Below, piece by piece: positions 1 to 8,520 of a stretch of DNA of 64,000 bases. Made by a program: the position numbers and the translations under genes. Positions within the stretch are counted from its first letter, which is position 1, and each line of letters opens with the position of its first letter. This DNA comes from G965276765 sp965276825 (GTDB lineage Bacteria; Actinomycetota; Acidimicrobiia; Acidimicrobiales; Palsa-688). The stretch covers positions 3,720,001 to 3,784,000 of the forward strand of contig OZ255630.1 in NCBI GenBank assembly GCA_965276825.1, given 5' to 3'. The notes below the pieces were generated by a model that searched no databases, was not told the DNA's origin, and saw only the letters and a list, made by a program, of their open reading frames with translations.

Positions 1-316
1 CCTCCACCCAGTGGAAGACCGTCTGGCCGTGGGAGACGATCAGGTCGGCGCCTTCCTCGGCCAAGGCCCGCTGCGCCGCCCGCGCGGCGGCTCCGAAGAG
101 CTGCCCGAGCTCCGTGTCGAGCCGGCACACGTCCTCCACGGTGGTGGAGTTGGGGGGCAGGCAGGCGGCGATGCGGGCGCGGAGCCGGTCGGGGAAGGCG
201 GTGGTGTGCAGGCCCCGGGGGGACAGCACCACCTCCTCGCCTTCCAGCTCGAAGTCGGCGACGGCAGAGTCGACGGCGTCGAAGGAGGTGCCGCTGATCA
301 TCCCGACAACGGTCAT
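1..316 (-). CDS. anmK: Anhydro-N-acetylmuramic acid kinase, C-terminal part cut by window edge
   Basis: Only the first 105 or so residues are present; the gene runs off the left edge. The N-terminus MTVVGMISGTSFDAVDSAV carries the phosphate-binding MSGTSxDGxD-type motif of AnmK (here with A in place of the usual G), and a downstream VSHGQTVFH segment matches the family's HGQT motif. AnmK phosphorylates and opens 1,6-anhydro-MurNAc to MurNAc-6-phosphate in peptidoglycan recycling in the cytoplasm. It follows the serine hydrolase on the same strand after 19 bases, so the two are probably co-transcribed. ATG at 316 is chosen; GTG at 322 is an in-frame alternative. Identification is firm from the motif, but the rest of the protein cannot be checked here. 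Confidence 0.88.
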   Translation of the reverse strand, partial: MTVVGMISGTSFDAVDSAVADFELEGEEVVLSPRGLHTTAFPDRLRARIAACLPPNSTTVEDVCRLDTELGQLFGAAARAAQRALAEEGADLIVSHGQTVFHWVE

Positions 317-335
317 CCTCACGGGCAGTCCTGTC

Positions 336-1454
336 TCAGGCGTGCAGGTGGCGGTGGGCGGCGTCGAGCGCGGCGCTGGCCATCGCCTCGGTGGCGGCGG
401 GCTCGCCGCGCACGTGCAGGCGGTTGGTGACCAGGGCGAAGGTGGCGCCATGGCCGGGGATCACGGCGAAGGCGACCCCGGGGAAACCGGTGTGGCCGTA
501 GGCGGCCTGGCGGCAGCCGGCCAGCTCGGTCTCCCAGGACCGCAGCCCGAGGGCCTGCCCGGGGTCAGGACCTGCGGTCAGCAGGGTGCGCACCGCCGCG
601 GCCGACAGCGGGCCGGCACCGTCGAGGGCGGCGAGCAGCCCGTTGCCGAAGCGCAGCAGATCGCCGGCGGTCGAGAACAGCCCGGCGTGGCCGGCGACAC
701 CTCCGAAGGCATGGAAGGTGTTGCCGTCGTTGACCTCGCCGACGAGCACGCGGGCGCGCCAACCGCCGAAGCGGCCGGCGTCGGCCGACACCGGATAGGG
801 CACGCCGGTGCGGACCATCCGCTCCTCGATGGCGTCGCCGGTGGAGCTGGCCGCGACCGTCGCGCCGGGCACGGGTCGAGCGTAGGACGTGGTCCCGAGG
901 CCGAAGGGGACGCCCACCAGCCGGTCGAACGCCGTCGCCAGGTCGGATCCGGCCAGGTGCGCGACGACGGCGCCGAGGAGGAGAAAGCCCACGTCGGAGT
1001 AGTGCCGGCCGGTGCCAGGGGGATAGCGCAGCGGCAGCCGGGAAGCGGCATCGAGGGCGGCCTCGCCGTCCGGGGCGTCCAGGTACAGCGGCCACCACTC
1101 CCACAGGCCGCCCCGGTGGCGGAGCAGATCCTCGAGGGAGGCCGACCCGGCGGGGCGGCCACGCATCCAGGCGAGCATCGTGTCGACCCTGCGCTCGACG
1201 GCCACCTCTCCGGCATCCACGAGCGCAGCCAGCGCCGCGGTGGTGGCCACCACCTTGGTGAGCGAGCCCACGTCGGCCCGGGTGTGGACGTCCATCGGCG
1301 GCGGATCGGCCAGCGCGCCCGCTTCGTCGAAGCGCTGGGCGACGCCGTCGGCCGCCCACTCGGTCCTGGCGGCGACCGAAACGGCCAGACAGACCCCGGG
1401 GGGCGCGCCCTCGGCCGCCCGCAGCTCGGCGACGGCGTCGCTGATCGGTCCCAC
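336..1454 (-). CDS. Serine hydrolase, class C beta-lactamase / PBP fold
   Basis: A 372-residue protein with the three hallmarks of the beta-lactamase family C / COG1680 group: the nucleophile motif SLTK at residues 64-67, a Y-S-D at 152-154 in the place of YxN, and HTG at 321-323 in the place of KTG. No clear signal peptide is visible, so it may be cytoplasmic. In Bacillus a relative (ybbE/amlB) sits in the muramic-acid salvage operon, and here the next gene is anmK, so a role in processing cell-wall peptides or muropeptides is a reasonable inference. It is divergent from a peptide-type ABC importer. A general esterase or D-aminopeptidase activity cannot be excluded. Confidence 0.85.
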   Translation of the reverse strand: MGPISDAVAELRAAEGAPPGVCLAVSVAARTEWAADGVAQRFDEAGALADPPPMDVHTRADVGSLTKVVATTAALAALVDAGEVAVERRVDTMLAWMRGRPAGSASLEDLLRHRGGLWEWWPLYLDAPDGEAALDAASRLPLRYPPGTGRHYSDVGFLLLGAVVAHLAGSDLATAFDRLVGVPFGLGTTSYARPVPGATVAASSTGDAIEERMVRTGVPYPVSADAGRFGGWRARVLVGEVNDGNTFHAFGGVAGHAGLFSTAGDLLRFGNGLLAALDGAGPLSAAAVRTLLTAGPDPGQALGLRSWETELAGCRQAAYGHTGFPGVAFAVIPGHGATFALVTNRLHVRGEPAATEAMASAALDAAHRHLHA

Positions 1455-1484
1455 CGAGGCGACGCTAGCCGGGATCGTGACTGC

Positions 1485-1514
1485 TTGACACTCTCGCGAT
1501 GTGATTCGTAAGAT
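1485..1514 (+). promoter_or_regulatory. Sigma70-like promoter for the first ABC operon
   Basis: TTGACA at 1485-1490, an 18-base spacer and TAAGAT at 1509-1514 form a near-consensus housekeeping promoter. The predicted start of transcription is near 1521, and the binding-protein ATG at 1539 is preceded by a GGAGGG ribosome binding site. The minus-strand hydrolase starts at 1454, so this is a divergent intergenic region of 84 bases. Confidence 0.7.
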
Positions 1515-1538
1515 AGTTACCTACCTCGGAGGGAAACG

Positions 1539-3104
1539 ATGCGCACCAGGTCCATCGGTCGTGGCAAGGCGGCGGCGGCGCTGCTGGTGGGGGCGGCACT
1601 GGTCGCGTCGGCCTGCGGCAGCTCCGGGACGTCCAAGAGCTCGGCCGCCGGGGGCTCGGGGAGCCCCGGCAGCTCGTCCACCTTCGTCGTGGCGGACACG
1701 TCGAGCGTGCAGAAGCTCGACCCGGCCGTGATCACCAACTTCCTCGACTTCCAGGCCCTCGGCATGATCTACCAGACGCTCGTCACCCTGAGCTCCTCGT
1801 TGCAGGTCGAGCCGCAGCTGGCCACCAGCTGGCACCTGAGCAACGCCAACCGGACGTTGACCTTCGACCTGCGCCACGGGGTCACCTTCGACGACGGGTC
1901 CGCCTTCACGTCCGCCGACGTCAAGGCGACCTTCGAGCGCATCCTCGCGCCCGGCACCGGCGCCGCCGCGGCGTCGTACCTGGCCACCGTGAAGTCGATC
2001 ACCACGCCCGACGCATCGACGGTGGTCCTGCACCTCACCCGACCCGACTCGTCGCTGCTCGACGGCCTGGCCTCCCAGAACCTGTCCATCGCCTCGGCGA
2101 AGTCGATCACCGCCGGGTCCCTCGCCACCAAGCCCGACGGCACCGGCCCCTACCGGTTCGCCAGCTACAACCCCAACAACAGCTTCACCGTCAGCAAGGA
2201 CCCGACGTACTGGGGGAAGGCGCCGACGATCGGCACCATCGAGTTCCGGACGATCCCCAACGAGCAGTCGGTGGCCTCCGCCCTGCAGGCGGGCACGGTG
2301 CAGATGGGTCTGCTCAACCAGCCCCAGGTCGTCGAGCAGCTGGGGGGTGCCGGCCTCACCATCGACAAGGAGCTGGACCTCAACTACCGGGCGCTGATGA
2401 TCCAGTCGAAGACCGGGCCGCTCGCCGCCACCGATGCCCGCCTGGCCGTGCAGTGCGCCATCAACAGGACCGATGTGCTGCAGGCCTCCGTCCTCGGCGA
2501 CGGCAAGGTCGTCGGGCCGGTCACCGAAGGGCCCCTGGCCTCCGACGCGTCGGCGGGGACCTGCGCCAGCCAGAACCTCGGCCTGGCCCGCAGCTACCTC
2601 GCGAAGGCGGGGATGGCCAAGGGCTTCAGCTTCACCGCCCTCACCTCCAACGAGCTCGACTCCACGAGCAACGCCCAGGCCGTCACCATCCAGGGCGAGC
2701 TGGCCAAGGTCGGCATCCACATGTCGATCGACAACGTGGCCGGCAGCGACTACATCCAGCGCTGGCTCAAGGGCGACTTCCAGGCCGCACTCGCCGAGAA
2801 CGGCGCCAGCCCGAGCCCGTACATCATGTACGGCCGCTACTTCAGCACCGGAGCCTCCCTGGCCGTGCCGGCAGGCTACAAGTCGTCCAGCCTGGCGTCG
2901 CTGCTCGAGCGAGCCGACGAGGCCACGGCGGCCCCCACCCAGAAGCAGCTCTACAGCCAGTTCTCCGGCCAGCTGGTCGACAACGCCGTGTGGGTGTGGC
3001 TGTTCAACGCCTACGACTACTACGCCCTGGCCAGGTCGGTCACCGGCTTCACCCCGTCGCCCACCGGCAGCCTGGTCGGCCTCGCCACCGCGCGGACCTC
3101 CTAG
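1539..3104 (+). CDS. Peptide-type ABC transporter substrate-binding lipoprotein (family 5)
   Basis: A 521-residue exported lipoprotein. The N-terminus has a basic stretch, a hydrophobic Ala/Leu/Val core and a lipobox ending VASACGSS, so lipidation at that Cys is expected. The following SBP_bac_5 pattern includes KLDPAVITNF near the mature N-terminus, LRHGVTFDDGSAFTSADVKATFERI and GTGPYRF, all typical of DppA/OppA-like proteins. It is the first gene of a five-gene importer operon. Its ligand is unknown; the divergent anmK/serine hydrolase genes hint at cell-wall peptides. It is only distantly like the binding proteins at 27355 and 54009. Confidence 0.9.
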   Translation: MRTRSIGRGKAAAALLVGAALVASACGSSGTSKSSAAGGSGSPGSSSTFVVADTSSVQKLDPAVITNFLDFQALGMIYQTLVTLSSSLQVEPQLATSWHLSNANRTLTFDLRHGVTFDDGSAFTSADVKATFERILAPGTGAAAASYLATVKSITTPDASTVVLHLTRPDSSLLDGLASQNLSIASAKSITAGSLATKPDGTGPYRFASYNPNNSFTVSKDPTYWGKAPTIGTIEFRTIPNEQSVASALQAGTVQMGLLNQPQVVEQLGGAGLTIDKELDLNYRALMIQSKTGPLAATDARLAVQCAINRTDVLQASVLGDGKVVGPVTEGPLASDASAGTCASQNLGLARSYLAKAGMAKGFSFTALTSNELDSTSNAQAVTIQGELAKVGIHMSIDNVAGSDYIQRWLKGDFQAALAENGASPSPYIMYGRYFSTGASLAVPAGYKSSSLASLLERADEATAAPTQKQLYSQFSGQLVDNAVWVWLFNAYDYYALARSVTGFTPSPTGSLVGLATARTS

Positions 3105-3120
3105 GGTCGGTCGCCCTGCC

Positions 3121-4149
3121 GTGGCCGCGACCGTGACCGCCCCCGTCCCGTCACCGCACCCCGCCGCTGCTCCGCCCCGACGGCGGCGGGTGCGGGTCGG
3201 GCGGTGGCTGGCGCCCAAGCTGGCGAGAGCCGTCGCCACCGTCGTCGGCGTGGCCGTCATCGTCTTCGTGGTCCTGCGCCTGATCCCGGGCAACCAGATC
3301 ACCGCCAGCCTCGGCGTCAGCGCCGGCCTGCTCACCCCGGCCCAGACCCACGCCCTCGACCGCTTCTACGGCATCGGCCGCCCGCTGCCCGACCAGCTCT
3401 GGCAGTGGGCCGACGGCCTCGTCCACGGCAACCTCGGCCTGTCGGTCCAGAGCGGCAGGTCGGTCACGTCCCTGATCGCCGGCGCGCTGCCGGTCACCCT
3501 GGAGCTGGCCGTCGTCGCCATGATCGTCGGGCTCGTCCTCGGCGTCGGGACCGGCGTGCTCGCGGCAGCCGCACCGGGCCGGGCCGGGGACTGGATCGGA
3601 CAGGGTTTCGCCCTCTTCGGCCTCGGCGTGCCGAGCTTCGTCATCGGCAGCGGCCTCGTCGCCCTGTTCGCCTCGGTTTTCCGGTACTTCCCGTCGTCGC
3701 TCGGCTACGCCAGCCTCACCTCCAACCCGTGGCTCAACTTCCAGCAGATCATCTTCCCGGCCGTCACGTTGGGCGTCGGCATCGGCGCGGCGGTCATGCG
3801 CACCACCCGTGGGGCCATGCTGGACGTGTCCAAGCTGGCGTTCGTGCGCTCGGCGCGCGGCAAGGGCCTGCGGCGCTCGACGGTCGTGGTCCGCCACGTG
3901 CTGCGCAACGCGCTGGTGCCGATCACCACCATGTCGGGCATCCAGTTCGGCTATCTCCTCGGCGGCACCGTGATCGTCGAGCAGATCTTCGTGCTGCCCG
4001 GCCTCGGACGGATGCTGCTCACCGCCATCAACGAGCACGACTACGCCGTCGCCCAGGGCGTCACCCTCGTCTTCGCCGTCGGCTTCATCATCGTCAACAT
4101 CGTCACCGACGCGCTCTACGCGATGATCGACCCGCGGGTGCGGTCGTGA
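3121..4149 (+). CDS. ABC transporter permease, DppB type
   Basis: About 342 residues with six predicted membrane segments. The start region GRWLAPKLARAVATVVGVAVIVFVVLRLIPGN is the usual DppB N-terminal helix ending in the conserved PG(N/D). The EAA-like cytoplasmic loop reads AFVRSARGKGLRRSTVVVRHVLRNALVP, which docks to the ATPases. GTG at 3121 is chosen because it follows the binding-protein stop by 16 bases; GTG at 3133 is an alternative and no strong ribosome binding site distinguishes them. The stop overlaps the start of the next permease (GTGA), showing translational coupling. Confidence 0.88.
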   Translation: MAATVTAPVPSPHPAAAPPRRRRVRVGRWLAPKLARAVATVVGVAVIVFVVLRLIPGNQITASLGVSAGLLTPAQTHALDRFYGIGRPLPDQLWQWADGLVHGNLGLSVQSGRSVTSLIAGALPVTLELAVVAMIVGLVLGVGTGVLAAAAPGRAGDWIGQGFALFGLGVPSFVIGSGLVALFASVFRYFPSSLGYASLTSNPWLNFQQIIFPAVTLGVGIGAAVMRTTRGAMLDVSKLAFVRSARGKGLRRSTVVVRHVLRNALVPITTMSGIQFGYLLGGTVIVEQIFVLPGLGRMLLTAINEHDYAVAQGVTLVFAVGFIIVNIVTDALYAMIDPRVRS

Positions 4150-5045
4150 TCCCCGCCGTCGCCGCCGAGCCGCTCGTCGCCGACCCAGTCGCCCTGGCCA
4201 CCCCCGGCCGGCGCCCGGTGCTGCGCCGTCTGTGGGGCCGTCCCAACGGCCGGGCCGGGTGCATCGTCCTGGCCGTCGTGGTGCTCCTCGGGCTGGCCTC
4301 GCTGGTCGGGCTCTCGCCGTACGGTCCGAACGCCCAGAACACCTTCGACGGCCTCAAGGCACCGTCGGGGACGCACCTGTTCGGGACCGACACCTACGGA
4401 CGCGACCTCTTCGCCCGGGTGCAGAGCGGGATCGTGCTGTCGCTCGAGATCTCGGTCATCGCGGTGGCCATCTGCGCCGTGGTCGGGACCCTCGGCGGGG
4501 TGGCCGCCGGCTACCTCGGTGGGTGGCTGTCGACGGCGATCATGGGCGTCACCGACGTGGCCTTCGCCGTGCCGTCCATCCTGCTGGCCCTGGCGATCGT
4601 CACCGGGCTCGGGCAGGGGACACTCGACAGCGCCCTGGCGGTCGGGATCGGGTACACGCCGATCTTCGTGCGCGTCGTGCGCGGCCCGGTCATGGCCGTG
4701 CGGGAGGCCGACTTCGTCCGCGCCGCACGGCTGCTCGGATTCTCCCGGCGGCGAATCCTCTTCCGCCACGTGCTGCCATCGGTGAGCGGCGTCCTCGCCG
4801 TGCAGGTCACCCTGGCGCTCGGCTGGGCCGTGCTCACCGAGGCCAGCCTGAGCTTCCTCGGGCTGGGGCCGGCCCCCCCAGCCGCCTCCCTCGGCCTCAT
4901 GGTCAGCGAGGGCACCAACCTGGCCGGCGTGGCGTGGTGGACCCTCGCCTTCCCATCCGTCGCCATCGTCGCCCTCGTCATCGGCTTCAACCTGCTCGGC
5001 GACGGGCTGCGCGACGCCCTCGACCCGACGTCGGCCCGTGGCTGA
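4146..5045 (+). CDS. ABC transporter permease, DppC type
   Basis: A 299-residue inner-membrane permease with a short cytoplasmic N-terminal extension before the first helix. The HLFGTDTYGRDLFARV segment near residue 75-90 is the DppC/OppC signature, and the EAA loop ADFVRAARLLGFSRRRILFRHVLPS is intact. The start GTG at 4146 overlaps the preceding stop by four bases. It should pair with the DppB-type permease to form the translocation channel. Confidence 0.9.
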   Translation: MIPAVAAEPLVADPVALATPGRRPVLRRLWGRPNGRAGCIVLAVVVLLGLASLVGLSPYGPNAQNTFDGLKAPSGTHLFGTDTYGRDLFARVQSGIVLSLEISVIAVAICAVVGTLGGVAAGYLGGWLSTAIMGVTDVAFAVPSILLALAIVTGLGQGTLDSALAVGIGYTPIFVRVVRGPVMAVREADFVRAARLLGFSRRRILFRHVLPSVSGVLAVQVTLALGWAVLTEASLSFLGLGPAPPAASLGLMVSEGTNLAGVAWWTLAFPSVAIVALVIGFNLLGDGLRDALDPTSARG

Positions 5046-6066
5046 GCCTGCGGCCACCGCCGTGGCCGACCCGACCTCCACCGCCGGAGGTGAGCCGCTC
5101 CTGGCCGTGCGCGGTCTCACCGTCGGCCTGCGCGCCGGCCGGACCGTCCGGCCGATCGTCCACGACGTCGAGCTGTCCGTGGGTGCCGGTGAGCGTCTCG
5201 GCATCGTGGGCGAGAGCGGGTCGGGCAAGTCGCTGACCATGCTGGCGGTCATGGGCCTCCTGGCGCCGCCCCTGGAGGTGATGGGCGGGTCGATCCGCCT
5301 GGCCGGACGCGAGCTCGTCGGCGCCGACGAGCGCGTCCTGCGAGGCGTGCGCGGCCGGGACATGGCCATGGTGTACCAGGACCCCATGACCTCGCTCGAT
5401 CCGATGCTGCGCGTCGGCCGCCAGGTCGGCGAGGTGCTGCGCGCCCACGGCACGCCGAGGTCCGAGGCCGAGGACCGAGTCCGCGCCGCCCTCCACGAGG
5501 TGGGCATGCCCGACCCTGTCGCGGTCGAGCGGATGTATCCCCACGAGCTCTCGGGCGGCATGCGCCAGCGGGTGATGATCGCCTCCGCGCTCGTCGGCGA
5601 CCCCAAGCTGCTCGTCGCCGACGAACCGACCACCGCGCTCGACGTCACCATCCAGCGCCAGATCCTGCGGCTGGTGTCCCGCCTGCAAGCCGAGCGGGGC
5701 ATGGCCGTGGCGTGGATCACCCACGATCTCGGTGTCGTCGCCCAGTTCGCCCGACGCGTCGCGGTGATGTACGCAGGGCGGATCGTCGAGCGCGCGCCGA
5801 CGCGACAGCTGTTCTCGGCGCCGGAGCACCCGTACACCGCGGCGCTGCTGGCGTCGTTGCCGACCACGGCCGCCAGCACCGACCGCCTGGCCCAGGTCGG
5901 CGGTCTGCCGCCGGATCCCGCCAGGCTCCCGCCCGGCTGCGCCTTTCACCCCCGCTGCTCCCAGGCCATCGAGCGGTGCCGCGTCGAGCGGCCCGACCTG
6001 ACCCGGCGCGCCGACGGCGACGCTGCGGCCTGCTGGGTCCCACCGAGCGAGTGGACGGCCCCGTGA
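5038..6066 (+). CDS. Peptide-type ABC transporter ATP-binding protein, DppD type
   Basis: A 342-residue ATPase with Walker A GESGSGKS at residues 58-65, Q-loop VYQDPMTSLDP, signature LSGGMRQRV, Walker B LLVADEPTTALD and the H-loop THDLGVV. The C-terminal oligopeptide-transporter domain has the family's Cys-rich stretch (GCAFHPRCSQAIERC). Start GTG at 5038 overlaps the permease stop by eight bases. It should form a heterodimer with the DppF-type ATPase next door. Confidence 0.92.
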   Translation: MAEPAATAVADPTSTAGGEPLLAVRGLTVGLRAGRTVRPIVHDVELSVGAGERLGIVGESGSGKSLTMLAVMGLLAPPLEVMGGSIRLAGRELVGADERVLRGVRGRDMAMVYQDPMTSLDPMLRVGRQVGEVLRAHGTPRSEAEDRVRAALHEVGMPDPVAVERMYPHELSGGMRQRVMIASALVGDPKLLVADEPTTALDVTIQRQILRLVSRLQAERGMAVAWITHDLGVVAQFARRVAVMYAGRIVERAPTRQLFSAPEHPYTAALLASLPTTAASTDRLAQVGGLPPDPARLPPGCAFHPRCSQAIERCRVERPDLTRRADGDAAACWVPPSEWTAP

Positions 6067-7103
6067 GCGCCCTCGGGCACCAGTCGACGAGCAACGTGGT
6101 GCTGCGGGCCGACGCCGTCGCCAAGACCTACCCGGGCCGGGGGCGCGCCCCGTCCGTGCGGGCCCTTCGGCGAGTCGATCTCACCCTGCGTGCCGGCCAG
6201 AGCCTGGGCATCGTCGGGGAGAGCGGCTGCGGCAAGTCCACCCTCGGGCGCCTCCTCGTCGGCCTCGAGGCGCCGACGTCGGGCACCGTCGAGCTCGCCG
6301 GCGTCACCGCCAGGGCGTCGCGGCGGGAGACGGCCAGGCAGATCCAGCTGGTCTTCCAGGACCCGTTCTCCTCGCTCAACCCGCGCTCGACCGTCGGCGC
6401 CGCCCTGAGTGAGGTGCTGCGGGTCCACGGGCTGGCCACCGGCCAGGCGGCCCGCCGTCGGGTCGACGAGCTGCTGGCCACGGTGTCGCTCGGGCCGCAG
6501 TTCGCCGACCGTCTCCCCCAGGAGATGTCCGGCGGCCAGGCCCAGCGGGTGGCCATCTCCAGGGCCCTGGCGGTCGAGCCACGCATCCTGGTCCTCGACG
6601 AGCCGACCTCGGCACTCGACGTATCGGTGAGGGCCGAGATGGTCAACCTCCTCGGCGACCTGCGGGCCGCGCTCGGCCTGGCGTACGTGTTCATCAGCCA
6701 CGACATGGCCGTCATCCGCCACGTCAGCGACCGGGTCGGCGTCATGTACCGCGGCCAGTTCGCCGAGGTCGGGCCGGCCGACGCCGTGTTCGACGACCCT
6801 CGCCACCCCTACACCCGCCTCCTGCTCGACGCGGTGCCCGTCGCCGACCCCGACGGCCACCTGCTCGACGACGAGCCCACCGCCGGGCGGGCCGGCCGCG
6901 CCGCCACCGAGATCTCCGGTGCGGACGCCCAGGTCGGCTGCCCCTACATCGAGCGCTGCCCGCTGCGCATCGTCCGCTGCGCGTCGATCGACCCGCCCCT
7001 CGACGAGCTGGCGCCCGATCACCTCGTCGCCTGCCACGTGGCCGCCGACCAGGCCGCCGGCACCCCGGTCGAGCTCAGCGCGTCGCCGTCGCCTATCCGC
7101 TGA
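6063..7103 (+). CDS. Peptide-type ABC transporter ATP-binding protein, DppF type
   Basis: About 346 residues. Walker A GESGCGKST lies at residues 53-60, with Q-loop VFQDPFSSLNP, signature MSGGQAQRV, Walker B LVLDEPTSALDVS and H-loop SHDMAVI. The GESGCGKST form with PFSSLNP is typical of the F partner. A C-terminal Cys-rich oligo_HPY segment (YIERCPLRIVRC) is present. GTG at 6063 overlaps the DppD stop by four bases. This is the last gene of the 1539-7103 operon; the next genes are on the other strand. Confidence 0.92.
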   Translation: MSALGHQSTSNVVLRADAVAKTYPGRGRAPSVRALRRVDLTLRAGQSLGIVGESGCGKSTLGRLLVGLEAPTSGTVELAGVTARASRRETARQIQLVFQDPFSSLNPRSTVGAALSEVLRVHGLATGQAARRRVDELLATVSLGPQFADRLPQEMSGGQAQRVAISRALAVEPRILVLDEPTSALDVSVRAEMVNLLGDLRAALGLAYVFISHDMAVIRHVSDRVGVMYRGQFAEVGPADAVFDDPRHPYTRLLLDAVPVADPDGHLLDDEPTAGRAGRAATEISGADAQVGCPYIERCPLRIVRCASIDPPLDELAPDHLVACHVAADQAAGTPVELSASPSPIR

Positions 7104-7139
7104 GGCTCCAACTGGGTCGCGAGGCCTGAACGGGCGCCC

Positions 7140-7541
7140 TCAGACTCGTATGACCGTTGGACCGCCGACGCTCTCGATCGCATCGAAGTCGTCGTCCTGG
7201 CTGACGACATCCATCCCGTTCGCCGCGGCCACGGCGGCGATCCAGAGGTCGTTGATCCTCGCCGTGCGTCCTTCCTCTGCCAGCCGCACCCGCAGGCTCG
7301 CCCAGAGGCGGGCCGCCTCGGCGGTGACCGGCAAGGCCTCCACGACGGAGACGGCGTCCAGCGTCGCCAGCCGGCGGGTCCGGATGCCCGTGTCGCTGGC
7401 GGCCAGCACGCCTGCGTGGAGCTCGGCGAGGGTCACGACACTGATCGCGGTCTGCTCGGGCAGCGACCCGGTGTCGAGCGGACGTCCGCTCTCCTGAGCG
7501 ATCAGGATGCTGGTGTCCAGCAGCGCATTGCGGGAGGTCAA
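7140..7541 (-). CDS. PIN-domain ribonuclease toxin (VapC-like)
   Basis: A 133-residue single PIN domain. The acidic metal-binding residues are visible in LLDTSILIAQE near the N-terminus, in TLAELHAGVL near residue 40, in INDLWIAAVA near residue 100 and in the DDDFD tail. Such proteins are Mg-dependent RNases that act as type II toxins. Its start overlaps the stop of the antitoxin gene by four bases, which is the usual arrangement of these modules. The target RNA cannot be read from sequence. Confidence 0.9.
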   Translation of the reverse strand: MTSRNALLDTSILIAQESGRPLDTGSLPEQTAISVVTLAELHAGVLAASDTGIRTRRLATLDAVSVVEALPVTAEAARLWASLRVRLAEEGRTARINDLWIAAVAAANGMDVVSQDDDFDAIESVGGPTVIRV

Positions 7542-7795
7542 AGGGGATCGAGGTCGTCGGTGGTCTCCCCGGCGAGCGCGAGGAGGTCGTCGCGCAGCCC
7601 AGGATCGGCCTGCCTTCGAGTCACGATCTCGATGAGATCGGCCTTGGACAGGAACTGCCTGCGGGCCGCACGGACGGGGCTGATCTCGGCGACTGGCAGG
7701 CCGTTGACGGTGATCGTGACGTGCGTTCCGCCGGAGACCTGGCGCAGCACGTCAGCCGTGTGGTTGCGCAGGTCCCGGGAGGCGATCGTGCTCAT
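7538..7795 (-). CDS. Phd/YefM-family antitoxin
   Basis: An 85-residue protein whose first half, MSTIASRDLRNHTADVLRQV, is the classic Phd/YefM DNA-binding start (S-R-[DE]-[LF]-R-N), followed by VTITVNGLPVAEISP. The C-terminal half is acidic and would wrap the PIN toxin encoded next. It probably autoregulates the pair. Its first 44 bases overlap the end of the upstream TetR gene in another frame, so the module may be partly transcribed from the TetR promoter. Confidence 0.88.
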   Translation of the reverse strand: MSTIASRDLRNHTADVLRQVSGGTHVTITVNGLPVAEISPVRAARRQFLSKADLIEIVTRRQADPGLRDDLLALAGETTDDLDPL

Positions 7796-8456
7796 GTGCG
7801 GGATCGTAGCACTCAGGCCCCACCTGGCTGGCCCCTGGGGCGAGCAGACCCAGATAGCCGGTGGACAGCATCACCAGCGTGTCGATCATCTCCTCCACGT
7901 CGGAGTAGCGACCCTCGAGATGGCCGAGGGCCAAGGCCTCGGTCATGGCGATGACCGCATCGGCGATCATCTCGGCCTGTCGACGCTGCCTCGGTTTGCG
8001 CATCTCGAGCCCGGCGGCTTCGAGGTCCTCGATGAGCCTCTTCCTCATGTCCCGGTGGATCTGCCGGGTCCACTCCCCGACCGGCGAGGCGCGGTCGTCC
8101 CGGCCGGTGAGGAGCAGCCTGCTCAGGCGCGGGTGGGCCAGGAGCTCGTTGAGCGGCACCCGGAACGTGTCCCGAAGGGAGGGCTCGTCCCGGGCGGCTC
8201 GAGCGGTCCGACGGGCGGCTCGGGTCAGCCGGGTGCTCTCCACCGCCAGGTCGTCGACCAGCGCGTGGAGCAGGTCGTTGACGTCGGCGAAGTGCACGTA
8301 GAAGGTGGACTGGGCCGTCCCGGCGCGCCCGGTGACGGCGACGGTGGTGAGCGCCGCCTCACCCTGCTCGTCGAGGATGGCCGCAGCGGCGTCGAGCAGC
8401 CGCCTCCTGGTGACCGCCTTGGCCTCCCTGCGGGTCAGGGCCAAGGGCTTCGCCAT
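7752..8456 (-). CDS. TetR/AcrR-family transcriptional regulator
   Basis: About 234 residues from ATG at 8456; an in-frame ATG at 8471 would add five residues. The N-terminal helix-turn-helix reads RRRLLDAAAAILDEQGEAALTTVAVTGRAG...STFYVHFADVNDLLHALV, with the normal F-Y-x-H-F recognition helix end. The C-terminal ligand domain is long and Arg-rich. It is divergent from the SDR gene at 8521 with only 64 bases between starts, the usual layout for a local repressor of an SDR operon. The last 44 bases overlap the antitoxin gene. Confidence 0.86.
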   Translation of the reverse strand: MAKPLALTRREAKAVTRRRLLDAAAAILDEQGEAALTTVAVTGRAGTAQSTFYVHFADVNDLLHALVDDLAVESTRLTRAARRTARAARDEPSLRDTFRVPLNELLAHPRLSRLLLTGRDDRASPVGEWTRQIHRDMRKRLIEDLEAAGLEMRKPRQRRQAEMIADAVIAMTEALALGHLEGRYSDVEEMIDTLVMLSTGYLGLLAPGASQVGPECYDPAHEHDRLPGPAQPHG

Positions 8457-8501
8457 CGATCGCGGCCTCATCGAGGCAAAGAGTAGCCAAAGTGCAACTC
8501 G

Positions 8502-8517
8502 CCGATTAGAGTATCGG
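8502..8517. promoter_or_regulatory. Possible TetR operator between divergent TetR and SDR genes
   Basis: CCGAT-(6 bases)-ATCGG is an inverted repeat ending three bases before the SDR ATG at 8521. No ribosome binding site precedes that ATG, and TAGAGT at 8507-8512 lies where a -10 would for a leaderless transcript. Binding by the adjacent TetR protein is an inference from position. Confidence 0.4.
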
Positions 8518-8520
8518 TCA

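Noticed and set aside
1521..3335. Long minus-strand open frame opposite the first binding protein
   Set aside because: No family motifs and an Arg/Gly/Val-rich shadow composition; the plus-strand binding protein has signal peptide, lipobox and family motifs.
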